From positions 45,812 through 109,811 of the forward strand of contig JAEDDW010000001.1 in assembly GCA_016293645.1 (NCBI GenBank): a stretch of DNA of 64,000 nucleotides, read 5' to 3'. Below are positions 57,002 through 64,000 of this stretch, piece after piece (the first letter of the stretch is position 1; each line of letters begins with the position of its first letter). Source of the stretch: Treponema sp. GTDB taxonomy: Bacteria; Spirochaetota; Spirochaetia; Treponematales; Treponemataceae. The notes below the pieces were generated by a model. That model was not told where the DNA came from, did no database searches, and saw only the letters and a program-made list of their open reading frames with translations. A program made the translations under genes and the position numbers.

Positions 57002-58438
57002 TTATGCTACGATGCTTACCTGCGATTCCACGCCTGCATCATAGGATGCATTTTCTGAAACCGCATAATCATCTGAATCAGCGCCGGCAGCATAACTTCT
57101 GTACGACTGATTACCAAAGAACTGTTCGCTGCTCTGCTGGCGTTCACCCTGTGCAAAGGCACCTGATGATGAATTGTCAGCAAAACTAAGGTTCAAACTG
57201 GCATTGTCAAATCCGCTGTCCTGAAATGCCTGTCTTAAGTTATCCATGTTCTGCTTGAAAGCTTCGAAAGCTTCTTTGCTGTGTACAGTAATCTGCCCTG
57301 TAATTACATTATCGGTAACCTGAAGATTAATCTTAACATTTCCTAAAGATTCAGGTTTCAAAATCATGTTGATGGAACCCTGATTGTTGTCGCGGAGCAC
57401 AATGTTTCCAGCTTTGACAAAATCAGGAACATTTACCTGAACCTGCTGTGTAAGCATTTCCTGGAATGTTGAACCTGCAGCACCTGCACTCTGATCATTT
57501 GACGCAAGAATATTCTGGGCTGCATTTTCATTGAGTGTAAGGGCAAGGTTGATGTTGTTGTCTGAATTGTTTTCCGCCTGTTCATTTATCATCGACTTGA
57601 ACTGGGCAACTTTTTCTTCCACACTGCGGTTGTCATTTACAGTGAAAATTTCGTTGAACAAAGAAGTAGCCTCTGTCTTAACTTCAGAATCAGAATCAGC
57701 AACTTCAAGGCTGAACATGGTTCCGTCCGAATCCTTATTCTGAACAGGTTCTACAGCAATAGAAGTTTCAGCAAAAGTTTCAATGGCGGCAACATCTACA
57801 TCTGAAGCGAGGGAATTTTCACCTGCAACCTCAAGACGGTCAAGGAATTTCACAGGATCCTCTACGGAAAGATTCTGCGCATTGGCAAAAAGATCGTCAG
57901 TCCCTGTATAGTCAGATGCGTTTTCTATGAGCGCAAGAGGATCATCATTTGATGTTGCCTTTGTCTTGAGATAAGTAAGCTCAGAATCACCGATCGAAAG
58001 TTCTTCAAAAGCCGGAATATCATAATCGCTTTTTTCAATTCTTGAAGCAGGAATAAAATTCTCAGCTGCCACAGGAACATATTCAGCAAAACGTCCCTGA
58101 GTCTGTGGAACTTCATTTGAAATTTCTTTTTTTGAAGCCGATGCAACTTCTTCTTTTACCTGATTGTCTTCAGCTGTATTCTTAACGCTTTTTCCGGATA
58201 CTTCCGACGAAACATTTTCAGCTTTCTCGATGTTTTCAACGTGCCTGTCAGTTTCATTTACAGGTTGATTTTTTGGAGCATTCTTTTCAAGAGGAGCAAG
58301 GGATTCTTTTTTTGACATGGACTTGACCATATCCTTGAAAGATGGACCACGGCCCATGGAATTCCTGCCGGATGAAATTTTATTAGACTGGATCTTTGCA
58401 TTCTGTGGTTCCAGAATCTGTACATTCAAGGCCTGCAT
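57002..58438 (-). CDS. fliK: Flagellar hook-length control protein FliK
   Basis: A 478-residue protein. The first 340 residues are acidic and low in complexity, as expected for the exported ruler part. The C-terminal domain reads LKPESLGNVKINLQVTDNVITGQITVHSKEAFEAF, the conserved FliK core that contacts FlhB. Treponemes call the corresponding gene tap1. GGAGG lies 5 nt before the ATG at 58438, chosen over a frame start at 58468. It stops 25 bp before flgD. Confidence 0.88.
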   Translation of the reverse strand: MQALNVQILEPQNAKIQSNKISSGRNSMGRGPSFKDMVKSMSKKESLAPLEKNAPKNQPVNETDRHVENIEKAENVSSEVSGKSVKNTAEDNQVKEEVASASKKEISNEVPQTQGRFAEYVPVAAENFIPASRIEKSDYDIPAFEELSIGDSELTYLKTKATSNDDPLALIENASDYTGTDDLFANAQNLSVEDPVKFLDRLEVAGENSLASDVDVAAIETFAETSIAVEPVQNKDSDGTMFSLEVADSDSEVKTEATSLFNEIFTVNDNRSVEEKVAQFKSMINEQAENNSDNNINLALTLNENAAQNILASNDQSAGAAGSTFQEMLTQQVQVNVPDFVKAGNIVLRDNNQGSINMILKPESLGNVKINLQVTDNVITGQITVHSKEAFEAFKQNMDNLRQAFQDSGFDNASLNLSFADNSSSGAFAQGERQQSSEQFFGNQSYRSYAAGADSDDYAVSENASYDAGVESQVSIVA

Positions 58439-58498
58439 TTTTTCCTCCAAAATGAAACATGGAAGCAATGCAAACCTTTCAACGGAACCTTTACTTTT

Positions 58499-59131
58499 TT
58501 AGTTGATGGAAAGTGGCTTATTGGCCATCTTGCGCTGAATCTCAGCAGCCCTTTCACCAGGCATAAGCGACAGCCAGTAAGCAACTGTTGAAGCCTGCCC
58601 GCTTGCTGCAGCAACTTCATCGGCCTTGCGCAGAACGTCAATTACATCCTGATCATCCATGGCAACGAGAATCGCTACGGCATTCTTAGGTGGCATACCG
58701 TTAAGGTTTGCAACAATTTGCTCAATGTTTACACTTCTATCATCGTATTTTTTTACTAAATTATTAAATGTTTTTTCACGTTCCTCGAGAGTTTTTTCCT
58801 TATCCTCGAGTTCAAGGGCAACCTGAGCATTGGCATCTTCCGCAAGTTTTACGTCCGATTCCCTTTTAAGAAGTTCTTCAGAACGGATCTCAAGGGCTTC
58901 AAGTCTTTTCGCAAAACGGTCATTATCCAGATCCGCCTCTACAAGCTGTTTTGGATTTGAGTCTGTCAGTGAAGTCTGTGGAGCAAGACCGACCAGCTTG
59001 AACAATGGAGCAAAAGATTTCTTAGCATGGATGATTCCAAGGTAATCAAACCAAAGGGTGCCAAAAAGCACAAGAATTATTATGAGAATGATAAGAAGGA
59101 TTGATTTTCCAAAAGCCTTTCCCGCAGACAT
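58499..59131 (-). CDS. flbB: Periplasmic flagellar collar protein FlbB
   Basis: A 210-residue protein with one N-terminal membrane helix (about residues 10-28), a long coiled coil (about 65-135) and a C-terminal MgtE-N-like domain (PPKNAVAILVAMDDQDVIDVLRK). This matches FlbB, the base of the spirochete-specific flagellar collar shown in Borrelia; related MotE proteins chaperone stators. GGTGGGG precedes the ATG. It is the first gene of the hook unit and lies 60 bp before fliK. Confidence 0.88.
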   Translation of the reverse strand: MSAGKAFGKSILLIILIIILVLFGTLWFDYLGIIHAKKSFAPLFKLVGLAPQTSLTDSNPKQLVEADLDNDRFAKRLEALEIRSEELLKRESDVKLAEDANAQVALELEDKEKTLEEREKTFNNLVKKYDDRSVNIEQIVANLNGMPPKNAVAILVAMDDQDVIDVLRKADEVAAASGQASTVAYWLSLMPGERAAEIQRKMANKPLSIN

Positions 59132-59212
59132 TTTACCCCACCTGAAAAAAAATATTTTGTTGCCTAAAATATCGGTTGTTTCATTGTATAAGTTTATAGT
59201 GAAAAAAGAAAG

Positions 59213-59244
59213 TAAAAAAACACGGCCGCATGAAGCAACCGTGT
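59213..59244 (-). terminator. Rho-independent terminator after hexokinase
   Basis: On the minus strand ACACGGTTGC, loop TTCAT and GCGGCCGTGT form a 10-bp stem with two G-U pairs, followed by seven T. It lies 37 bp after the hexokinase stop and separates it from flbB. Confidence 0.9.
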
Positions 59245-59280
59245 CTGCAAAAGAGAAATTATCCTGCGATGAGCTGCCGG

Positions 59281-60573
59281 TTACCTTGTAATAAGGCCGC
59301 CGATGGCTGTTCCAAGAGTGATGTCGTTTTCACGCTCGATGATGTCATAGTAGATTCCGCGCTGGTTTACGAGGACATCCTCAAGATATGCCTTAACGCG
59401 GGACTGAACCTTGTAGAGCTTGAAGAATGTAGAACCGTTGCAGAGCATGCATACAGGCTTTGTCGCATCCTTGCCTTCACCGCTCTTGACCGCACAGGCT
59501 GCAAGAATTGAAGCTGCCATGCGTGCACAGCGCTCAACAAGAGCATCCATAAGCTGGAAGAGGATTTCCTGGTCTTCCGCAGTTCCGGCTGAAATCATTG
59601 CACCAAGCTTGTTGTTTGCAGAATGTGGAGCTACGAGATAGCATGAAACATCGATTGTTGTAAGGGCATCAAGGCAAGCAAACTTTGAAGAAACCGCATC
59701 CGAGAAAACCTTTTCCTTTCCTGCGGCAACAAGCATTTCGTATGCAACAGGTCCAAGGTATGCTCCCGAACAGAGCTTTTCCATGATTCCCACACCTGGC
59801 TTGTCAGACTTCCTGTCAAATGCATAGTCAAAATCGCTTCTTGCAACCTGATTGAACTTGCCGCATTCACAGTTGATGATCTGGCGCTTAAGTCCAGGAT
59901 ATGCGGCATCTTCCTTCTGGATGTAGGCACCGTTCATGCCAGTACCAAGGATGAATCCGATGTATGAAGAATATTCCATGCCTTCATCCGGATTGGCGGC
60001 ACCGGCAAGCAAGGCAGATACTGTGTCGTTGAGCAATGTGATGTTGAGTTTGTCATTCCAGCCGTGTTCCTTGAGGGCTGCGGCAAGTTCCTTTCCGATC
60101 GTGCAGCCTTCTACCTCAGGAGCCTTGACTTCCTTTGTGAAGTTGATGAGGACTCCGTCGCCGTCTTCGAGGATTGTCACAGGATAAGAGAAACAGAAAC
60201 CGATGTTGGTTGACTTTCCCTTAAGGTGCTCAAGGTTTGTCGCGATCTGGTCAAAGAATTCCTTTTTTGAAAGTTCACGTTCAATACCAGGCATCTTTGT
60301 CTTTTCAAGGTCTGTGATTGATGGAGTTCCGTCTGCGGCAAAAGAAACAAGGCATGAGCGGAAATTGGTTCCGCCTGCATCGATAACGATTACCGACTTG
60401 CCAGCTGCTGCCTGCGATGGAGGCGTTGTGAAAGTACGGATCATTTCCGAACCGATTTTTTTACCCTTGAGCCCCATATCAAAGTCATAGAGCATTGCGT
60501 TTACTACGCCGTTAACATCCTGATGCACTGGAAAGTTGTGTCTTCCCAAAAAAGCAGCAACTGAATTGTTCAT
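59281..60573 (-). CDS. Hexokinase (eukaryotic-type family)
   Basis: A 430-residue sugar kinase of the Hexokinase_1/2 Pfam families, known in treponemes and rare in other bacteria. It has VIDAGGTNFRSCLV for ATP phosphate binding, GFCFSYPV, LLNDTVSALLAGA with the catalytic Asp and GFILGTGMNGAYI. It phosphorylates glucose and related hexoses at C6 with ATP. The ATG at 60573 follows GGAG with 6 nt spacing; an upstream TTG would overlap that site. It is a single gene with its own terminator. Confidence 0.92.
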   Translation of the reverse strand: MNNSVAAFLGRHNFPVHQDVNGVVNAMLYDFDMGLKGKKIGSEMIRTFTTPPSQAAAGKSVIVIDAGGTNFRSCLVSFAADGTPSITDLEKTKMPGIERELSKKEFFDQIATNLEHLKGKSTNIGFCFSYPVTILEDGDGVLINFTKEVKAPEVEGCTIGKELAAALKEHGWNDKLNITLLNDTVSALLAGAANPDEGMEYSSYIGFILGTGMNGAYIQKEDAAYPGLKRQIINCECGKFNQVARSDFDYAFDRKSDKPGVGIMEKLCSGAYLGPVAYEMLVAAGKEKVFSDAVSSKFACLDALTTIDVSCYLVAPHSANNKLGAMISAGTAEDQEILFQLMDALVERCARMAASILAACAVKSGEGKDATKPVCMLCNGSTFFKLYKVQSRVKAYLEDVLVNQRGIYYDIIERENDITLGTAIGGLITR

Positions 60574-60631
60574 AAAAAACTCCAAAAAGAATTAAAAATT
60601 TCAAAAGATTATACCATAAATGAACCCTTGC

Positions 60632-60680
60632 TTTCAATTGTGAATTGTGAATTATGAATTGTTAATTATGAATTATTTTA
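60632..60680. repeat. AT-rich imperfect tandem repeat
   Basis: Six imperfect copies of a 7-base AATTGTG/AATTATG unit lie in the gap between the divergent hexokinase and helicase genes. The repeat overlaps the likely -35 region of the helicase promoter. Confidence 0.6.
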
Positions 60681-60687
60681 CTATATT
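60659..60687 (+). promoter_or_regulatory. Possible promoter of the helicase gene
   Basis: TTGTTA (60659-60664), a 17-bp spacer and TATATT (60682-60687) precede the ATG by 8 nt. A TATTAT two bases later is an alternative -10. No ribosome site lies before the ATG, so the message may be leaderless. Confidence 0.4.
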
Positions 60688-60695
60688 ATACGCCT

Positions 60696-62723
60696 ATGTC
60701 ATTGGAAGAAGAACTTAAGGACAAACTGAATCCGGAACAATACCGCGCGGTAACCACACTTGAAGGACCGATCCTCATCATCGCCGGGGCTGGTTCCGGA
60801 AAGACACGCGTAATCACATACAGAATCGCGAACATGCTTGAAAAAGGCATTCCACAGAGCGCTATCCTTGCCCTCACCTTCACAAACAAGGCGGCAAAGG
60901 AGATGGAAGACCGCATCAAGGATCTTACCAACAGAAAATTGCAGAACCTTACCGTAAGCACATTCCATGCCTTTGGAGTGCGAATCTTGAGGCAGGAGAT
61001 CGAAGCCCTCGGATACAGACCGAATTTCTCAATATATGATGAGACCGACAAGAAAGCCCTCATAAAGGAAACCGGTGTTGAACTCAAATATACGGCAGAC
61101 GCCCTTGACCTATACAAAATAAGTGTTCTTTTCAGCGACATAAAAACAGGACGCAAGCAATGGGACAATGAAAACGACATGTACCGCCAGCTGTACGAAG
61201 GTTACCAGGAAGGACTCAAGCTTTACAATTCCGTTGACTTTGACGACCTGATAGTTCTTCCAATAAAGCTTTTCAAGGAACATCCGGAAATTCTCCAGCG
61301 CTACAGGGAACGCTTCAAGTACATAATGGTCGACGAATTCCAGGATACAAGCCACCAGCAGTACGAATTCATGCATCTGCTTTCGGACAGAAATGTTGCC
61401 GTCGTAGGTGACGATGACCAGAGCATCTACAGCTGGCGTGGAGCCGACTACCAGAACATACTGAACTTTGAAACTGACTTTCCTGATGTGCAGGAAATCC
61501 GCCTTGAGCAGAATTACCGTTCAACGGGTACGATTCTTGCGGCTGCAAACGGTGTCATAAAGAATAATACAAACCGCAAGGACAAGGAGCTTTGGAGCGG
61601 CAACGGAACAGGAAAGCCAATCGAGATCTACATGCCGGAAAACGAAGCTGCGGAAGCAGATTTCATTGCTGAAGGGATCCAGGGAATCTGCGCGGAAGAA
61701 AAAAGGAACTACGCGGATTTTGGAGTACTGATCCGTGCCAACACCCAGACCCGTGCCATTGAAGAAGCTTTTCTTGAGGCAAACATTCCGTACACGGTCA
61801 GCGGCGGAACAAGCTTCTTTGAGCGAAAGGAAATAAAGGACATCATCAGCTACCTGCGCGTGATCGCAAACCACGATGACGACATCAATCTCCTTCGTGT
61901 GCTGAACACGCCTCGCCGCGGAATAGGACGGGCCGCCATAGAGCAGATAAATACAGTCGCAAAGAACATGGAATACTCTCTGTGGGATGCAATCCAGGCA
62001 ATCACAACCTGCCCGGAAGAAGAATGTCCTGTCACCGACAACGTTCTTGAAAGCCTGAAGGAATTCAGCGAGCTCATTGAAAAAAACAAGACCATGCTTG
62101 GCGGAAAGGGATTGAGCAAGAAGGTTCGCGAGATGGTTGACGAGATAAATTATTTTGATTTCCTCATTGCTGAAAATCCTAAAAGTGAAAAGGCAGCACG
62201 TTTCAAGTACATGAACATTGAAAGCCTCATAAAGAGCATGGAACAGTGGGAAAACAACCCCAACTATACCGATACGAGCCTTTACGCATACCTTAACCGC
62301 ATCACCCTTTTAAGCCGTGACGACATGGACGAGGAACAGGATTCAGGAAAAGTCAATCTGATGACGGTCCATGCAAGCAAGGGACTGGAGTTTCCGGTCG
62401 TCTTCATAGCGGGTGCTGAAGAAGGCCTCATGCCTCATGCCCATGCCGTGGAAGAAGGCGGAGATGCCGCAGTCGAGGAAGAAAGACGTCTTTTCTATGT
62501 TGCGGTCACGCGGGCCCAGGACAGACTACTGATTTCCGCATGCCGACAGCGGCGAAGGATGGCAAGCCTTGTCGACTGTGAGCCAAGCCGGTTCCTGGAT
62601 GAAATTCCGGAAAATCTCGTTGAATATCATGAACCTTCAAAAGAAGTCAATGACGAGATGGCGCATGAACTTCTTCAGAACATGCTTAAAAATATGGCAC
62701 GTCCAAGGGTTCCAAAGCTTTAG
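60696..62723 (+). CDS. UvrD/PcrA-family DNA helicase
   Basis: A 675-residue superfamily 1A helicase that unwinds 3' to 5' in repair and replication. Motifs in order: NPEQYRAV (Q), AGAGSGKTRV (I), TFTNKAAKEM (Ia), VDEFQDTS (II), GDDDQSIYSWRGA (III), QNYRST (IV), VHASKGLEFPVVF (V) and VAVTRAQDRL (VI). It is a little shorter than PcrA of Gram-positives, ending soon after domain 2A, so Rep-like is also possible. Start ATG at 60696 has no ribosome site. Confidence 0.94.
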   Translation: MSLEEELKDKLNPEQYRAVTTLEGPILIIAGAGSGKTRVITYRIANMLEKGIPQSAILALTFTNKAAKEMEDRIKDLTNRKLQNLTVSTFHAFGVRILRQEIEALGYRPNFSIYDETDKKALIKETGVELKYTADALDLYKISVLFSDIKTGRKQWDNENDMYRQLYEGYQEGLKLYNSVDFDDLIVLPIKLFKEHPEILQRYRERFKYIMVDEFQDTSHQQYEFMHLLSDRNVAVVGDDDQSIYSWRGADYQNILNFETDFPDVQEIRLEQNYRSTGTILAAANGVIKNNTNRKDKELWSGNGTGKPIEIYMPENEAAEADFIAEGIQGICAEEKRNYADFGVLIRANTQTRAIEEAFLEANIPYTVSGGTSFFERKEIKDIISYLRVIANHDDDINLLRVLNTPRRGIGRAAIEQINTVAKNMEYSLWDAIQAITTCPEEECPVTDNVLESLKEFSELIEKNKTMLGGKGLSKKVREMVDEINYFDFLIAENPKSEKAARFKYMNIESLIKSMEQWENNPNYTDTSLYAYLNRITLLSRDDMDEEQDSGKVNLMTVHASKGLEFPVVFIAGAEEGLMPHAHAVEEGGDAAVEEERRLFYVAVTRAQDRLLISACRQRRRMASLVDCEPSRFLDEIPENLVEYHEPSKEVNDEMAHELLQNMLKNMARPRVPKL

Positions 62724-62811
62724 TCTGAGAATACATCAAGCAATGAATTATTGGTAATTTATCACGACCAGATTCCGATAATCATAGGGAAACTATAGCC
62801 GGAGAAAAAAA

Positions 62812-63372
62812 ATGAAAATAAGTTTTAATGCCATAAAAACAATTCTCATATCTGCCACGGTAATTTCCATGGTGTCATGTCATTCAACATCTAAGAAGGA
62901 CAACTTTCTTACGATTACAGACCAGCAGGTTTTGCCACCACTGCTTTCAGAAGTTCCTGTCGTTGAATATTCAGGTCTTGGGATAAAGTATGAATGCGAA
63001 TCAATGTTCCTCAAGAAAAGCGTCGTGATCCAGGATAATGAAGCAAGCGGAAATTTCTGCATCAGGGTCATTGATGAAGCTTCGACAGCAACAATGAAGG
63101 TCAAGTTTCCAGCCGGAACCTATGAATGCCTCGTCAGTGAAAAGGCACGGGATACAGACCATTCAGCCTTCTATGTCTATCTTGACGGAATTCCTCACAG
63201 GGTATATCCGACAAATCCCCCATCGGCAAAATGGGAGCTGACAACAAGAATTCCGATTTACTTCTATCTTGAAGAACCAAGGACTGTTACGGTCAGCATC
63301 ATGCCGCACTCGGATCTTGAAAAAGGTTCAACAGGCATGGACCTGGACTACATTCAGTTTGTAAAAAGATGA
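62812..63372 (+). CDS. Putative lipoprotein, unknown function
   Basis: A 186-residue protein whose signal peptide ends ISMVSC, a relaxed spirochete lipobox with Cys23 as the likely lipidated residue. The mature part is beta-rich, with FPAGTYECLVSEKARDTDHSAFYVYLDG and a closing TGMDLDYIQF. That pattern resembles carbohydrate-binding or jelly-roll modules, though no family is certain. GGAG lies 6 nt before the ATG. It is 88 bp downstream of the helicase and followed by two hairpins. Confidence 0.7.
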   Translation: MKISFNAIKTILISATVISMVSCHSTSKKDNFLTITDQQVLPPLLSEVPVVEYSGLGIKYECESMFLKKSVVIQDNEASGNFCIRVIDEASTATMKVKFPAGTYECLVSEKARDTDHSAFYVYLDGIPHRVYPTNPPSAKWELTTRIPIYFYLEEPRTVTVSIMPHSDLEKGSTGMDLDYIQFVKR

Positions 63373-63450
63373 TCTTTCACGACGGAATCAGATGAAAGAT
63401 CTTTAAAAACAGAAAGCTGCCCTTCACTGAAAGTCAAGGACAGCTTTTTT
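63371..63450 (+). terminator. Two hairpins between convergent lipoprotein genes
   Basis: The first has GATCTTTCA (63371-63379) and TGAAAGATC (63393-63401), a perfect 9-bp stem starting at the stop codon. The second has AAAGCTG (63413-63419) and CAGCTTT (63441-63447) with an inner CCTT/AAGG pairing, followed by TTTTTT. The second is a good plus-strand terminator and could also work on the minus strand. Confidence 0.75.
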
Positions 63451-63463
63451 ATATCAGTCTAGA

Positions 63464-63946
63464 TTAATTCAAACCGACAACATTGCTGATTGTTCCGGAA
63501 ATAGTCTTAGACTCAGTTGCAGACTTATAGACTGTTGCCTCAAAGGAACCGTTGATAAGCGAAAGTTTTGCACCATTTTCCTGACCATGGATTACAACCT
63601 TACAAGTTGTTGAATACCATTTATTTCCCTCGGCATCAATGTAGGTGACATTTGACTTTACGGCACCCTTTACAGCCTCTGTAAGAGTTGTGGAAGGTCC
63701 AAAAAGATAATCAAGAACAGTATCAACAGCATTTTCAGCAGTCATTCCAGTCGAATATGTTCCGGCTCTCTTACCAGCATAAGTGATTATGACAGCTTCC
63801 TTGTCTTTGGTGTTGCCTGCATAGATCATGGTTCCATCGTTACCGAAAATCGCAGTGATCTTTGATTCACCTTTGTCGGCATCATCAGAAACCTTGGCAA
63901 CAGCTTTTTTATTGAAGAAATGGCTTCCTCCGACTGTGCAAGCATT
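63464..63946 (-). pseudogene. Lipoprotein-like gene with disrupted 5' end
   Basis: The only ATG start in frame is at 63829, giving 121 residues. Protein-like sequence in the same frame continues upstream to about 63946 (ACTVGGSHFF, then SKITAIFGNDG), where it meets a TAA. The Cys in ACTVGG could be the lipidated residue of a lipoprotein, but no signal peptide is in frame. Another frame is open from the window edge through this point. This suggests a frameshift or insertion at the 5' end. The C-terminal part (GNTKDKEAVIITYAG, YIDAEGNKWYST) is beta-rich and of unknown family. Confidence 0.5.
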
Positions 63947-64000
63947 TTATTGCAAAACGAGACAAAAAACAATGTGGTGAAATTTTCAAGATTTGACTGC

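Noticed and set aside
37254..59150. Recurring GGGTGGG/AGGTGGG/GAGGGT motifs before motility genes, first read as a possible operon-specific regulatory site
   Set aside because: They sit at ribosome-site distance from each ATG and partly match the AGGTG portion of the anti-Shine-Dalgarno complement, so ordinary ribosome binding explains them.

Overview
The window looks like chromosome of a Treponema-type spirochete. The evidence is the long minus-strand motility locus in treponemal order (flbB-fliK-flgD-flgE ... flbD-motA-motB-fliL-fliM-fliY-fliO-fliP-fliQ-fliR-flhB-flhA-flhF-flhG, then fliA), a hook protein with Lys165 and Cys178 (the residues that form the spirochete lysinoalanine cross-link), a V-type ATPase operon ordered E-DUF2764-A-B-D-I-K, and a cytidylyltransferase/aminotransferase phosphonate fusion protein of the kind known from Treponema denticola. 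No tRNA, rRNA, CRISPR array or intact insertion sequence was recognised.

Positions 1-18.5 kb hold cell-surface chemistry. A partial glycerophosphotransferase-like gene is followed by three broken genes of a probable 2-aminoethylphosphonate (AEP) importer on the minus strand, then a winged-helix/cytidylyltransferase fusion gene. Divergent from that gene runs a plus-strand operon that makes AEP and should activate it as CMP-AEP (pepM, ppd, pntC-aepT). It continues with short overlaps into a glycosyltransferase and two CotH-type kinase-like membrane proteins. The last of these converges on a DUF4956 membrane protein and a VTC-like polyphosphate polymerase domain protein, whose promoter region carries a 24-bp palindrome. 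Two more glycosyltransferases, a WbaP-like initiating sugar-phosphate transferase and an outer-membrane beta-barrel protein follow. Together these suggest assembly of a phosphonate-decorated surface glycan or glycolipid.

Positions 18.5-33.4 kb are mainly housekeeping on the minus strand: a TPR protein, ispG, feoAB, a GH26-like glycoside hydrolase, the V-ATPase operon and aldose 1-epimerase.

Positions 33.5-59.1 kb are the motility region. It is interrupted at 51.4-54.9 kb by a plus-strand two-component system and by miaA-rpoZ. Predicted terminators lie after flhG, between fliY and fliO, between the response regulator and its kinase, after flgE and after hexokinase, so the apparent supra-operon is probably divided into separately tuned segments.

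Positions 59.2-64 kb carry a eukaryotic-type hexokinase, a UvrD/PcrA helicase, a lipoprotein, and a second lipoprotein-like gene with a damaged 5' end at the window edge. Several genes (wbaP, galM, flbD, the response regulator and perhaps uvrD) have sigma70-type promoters placed so close to the start codon that leaderless transcripts are likely.
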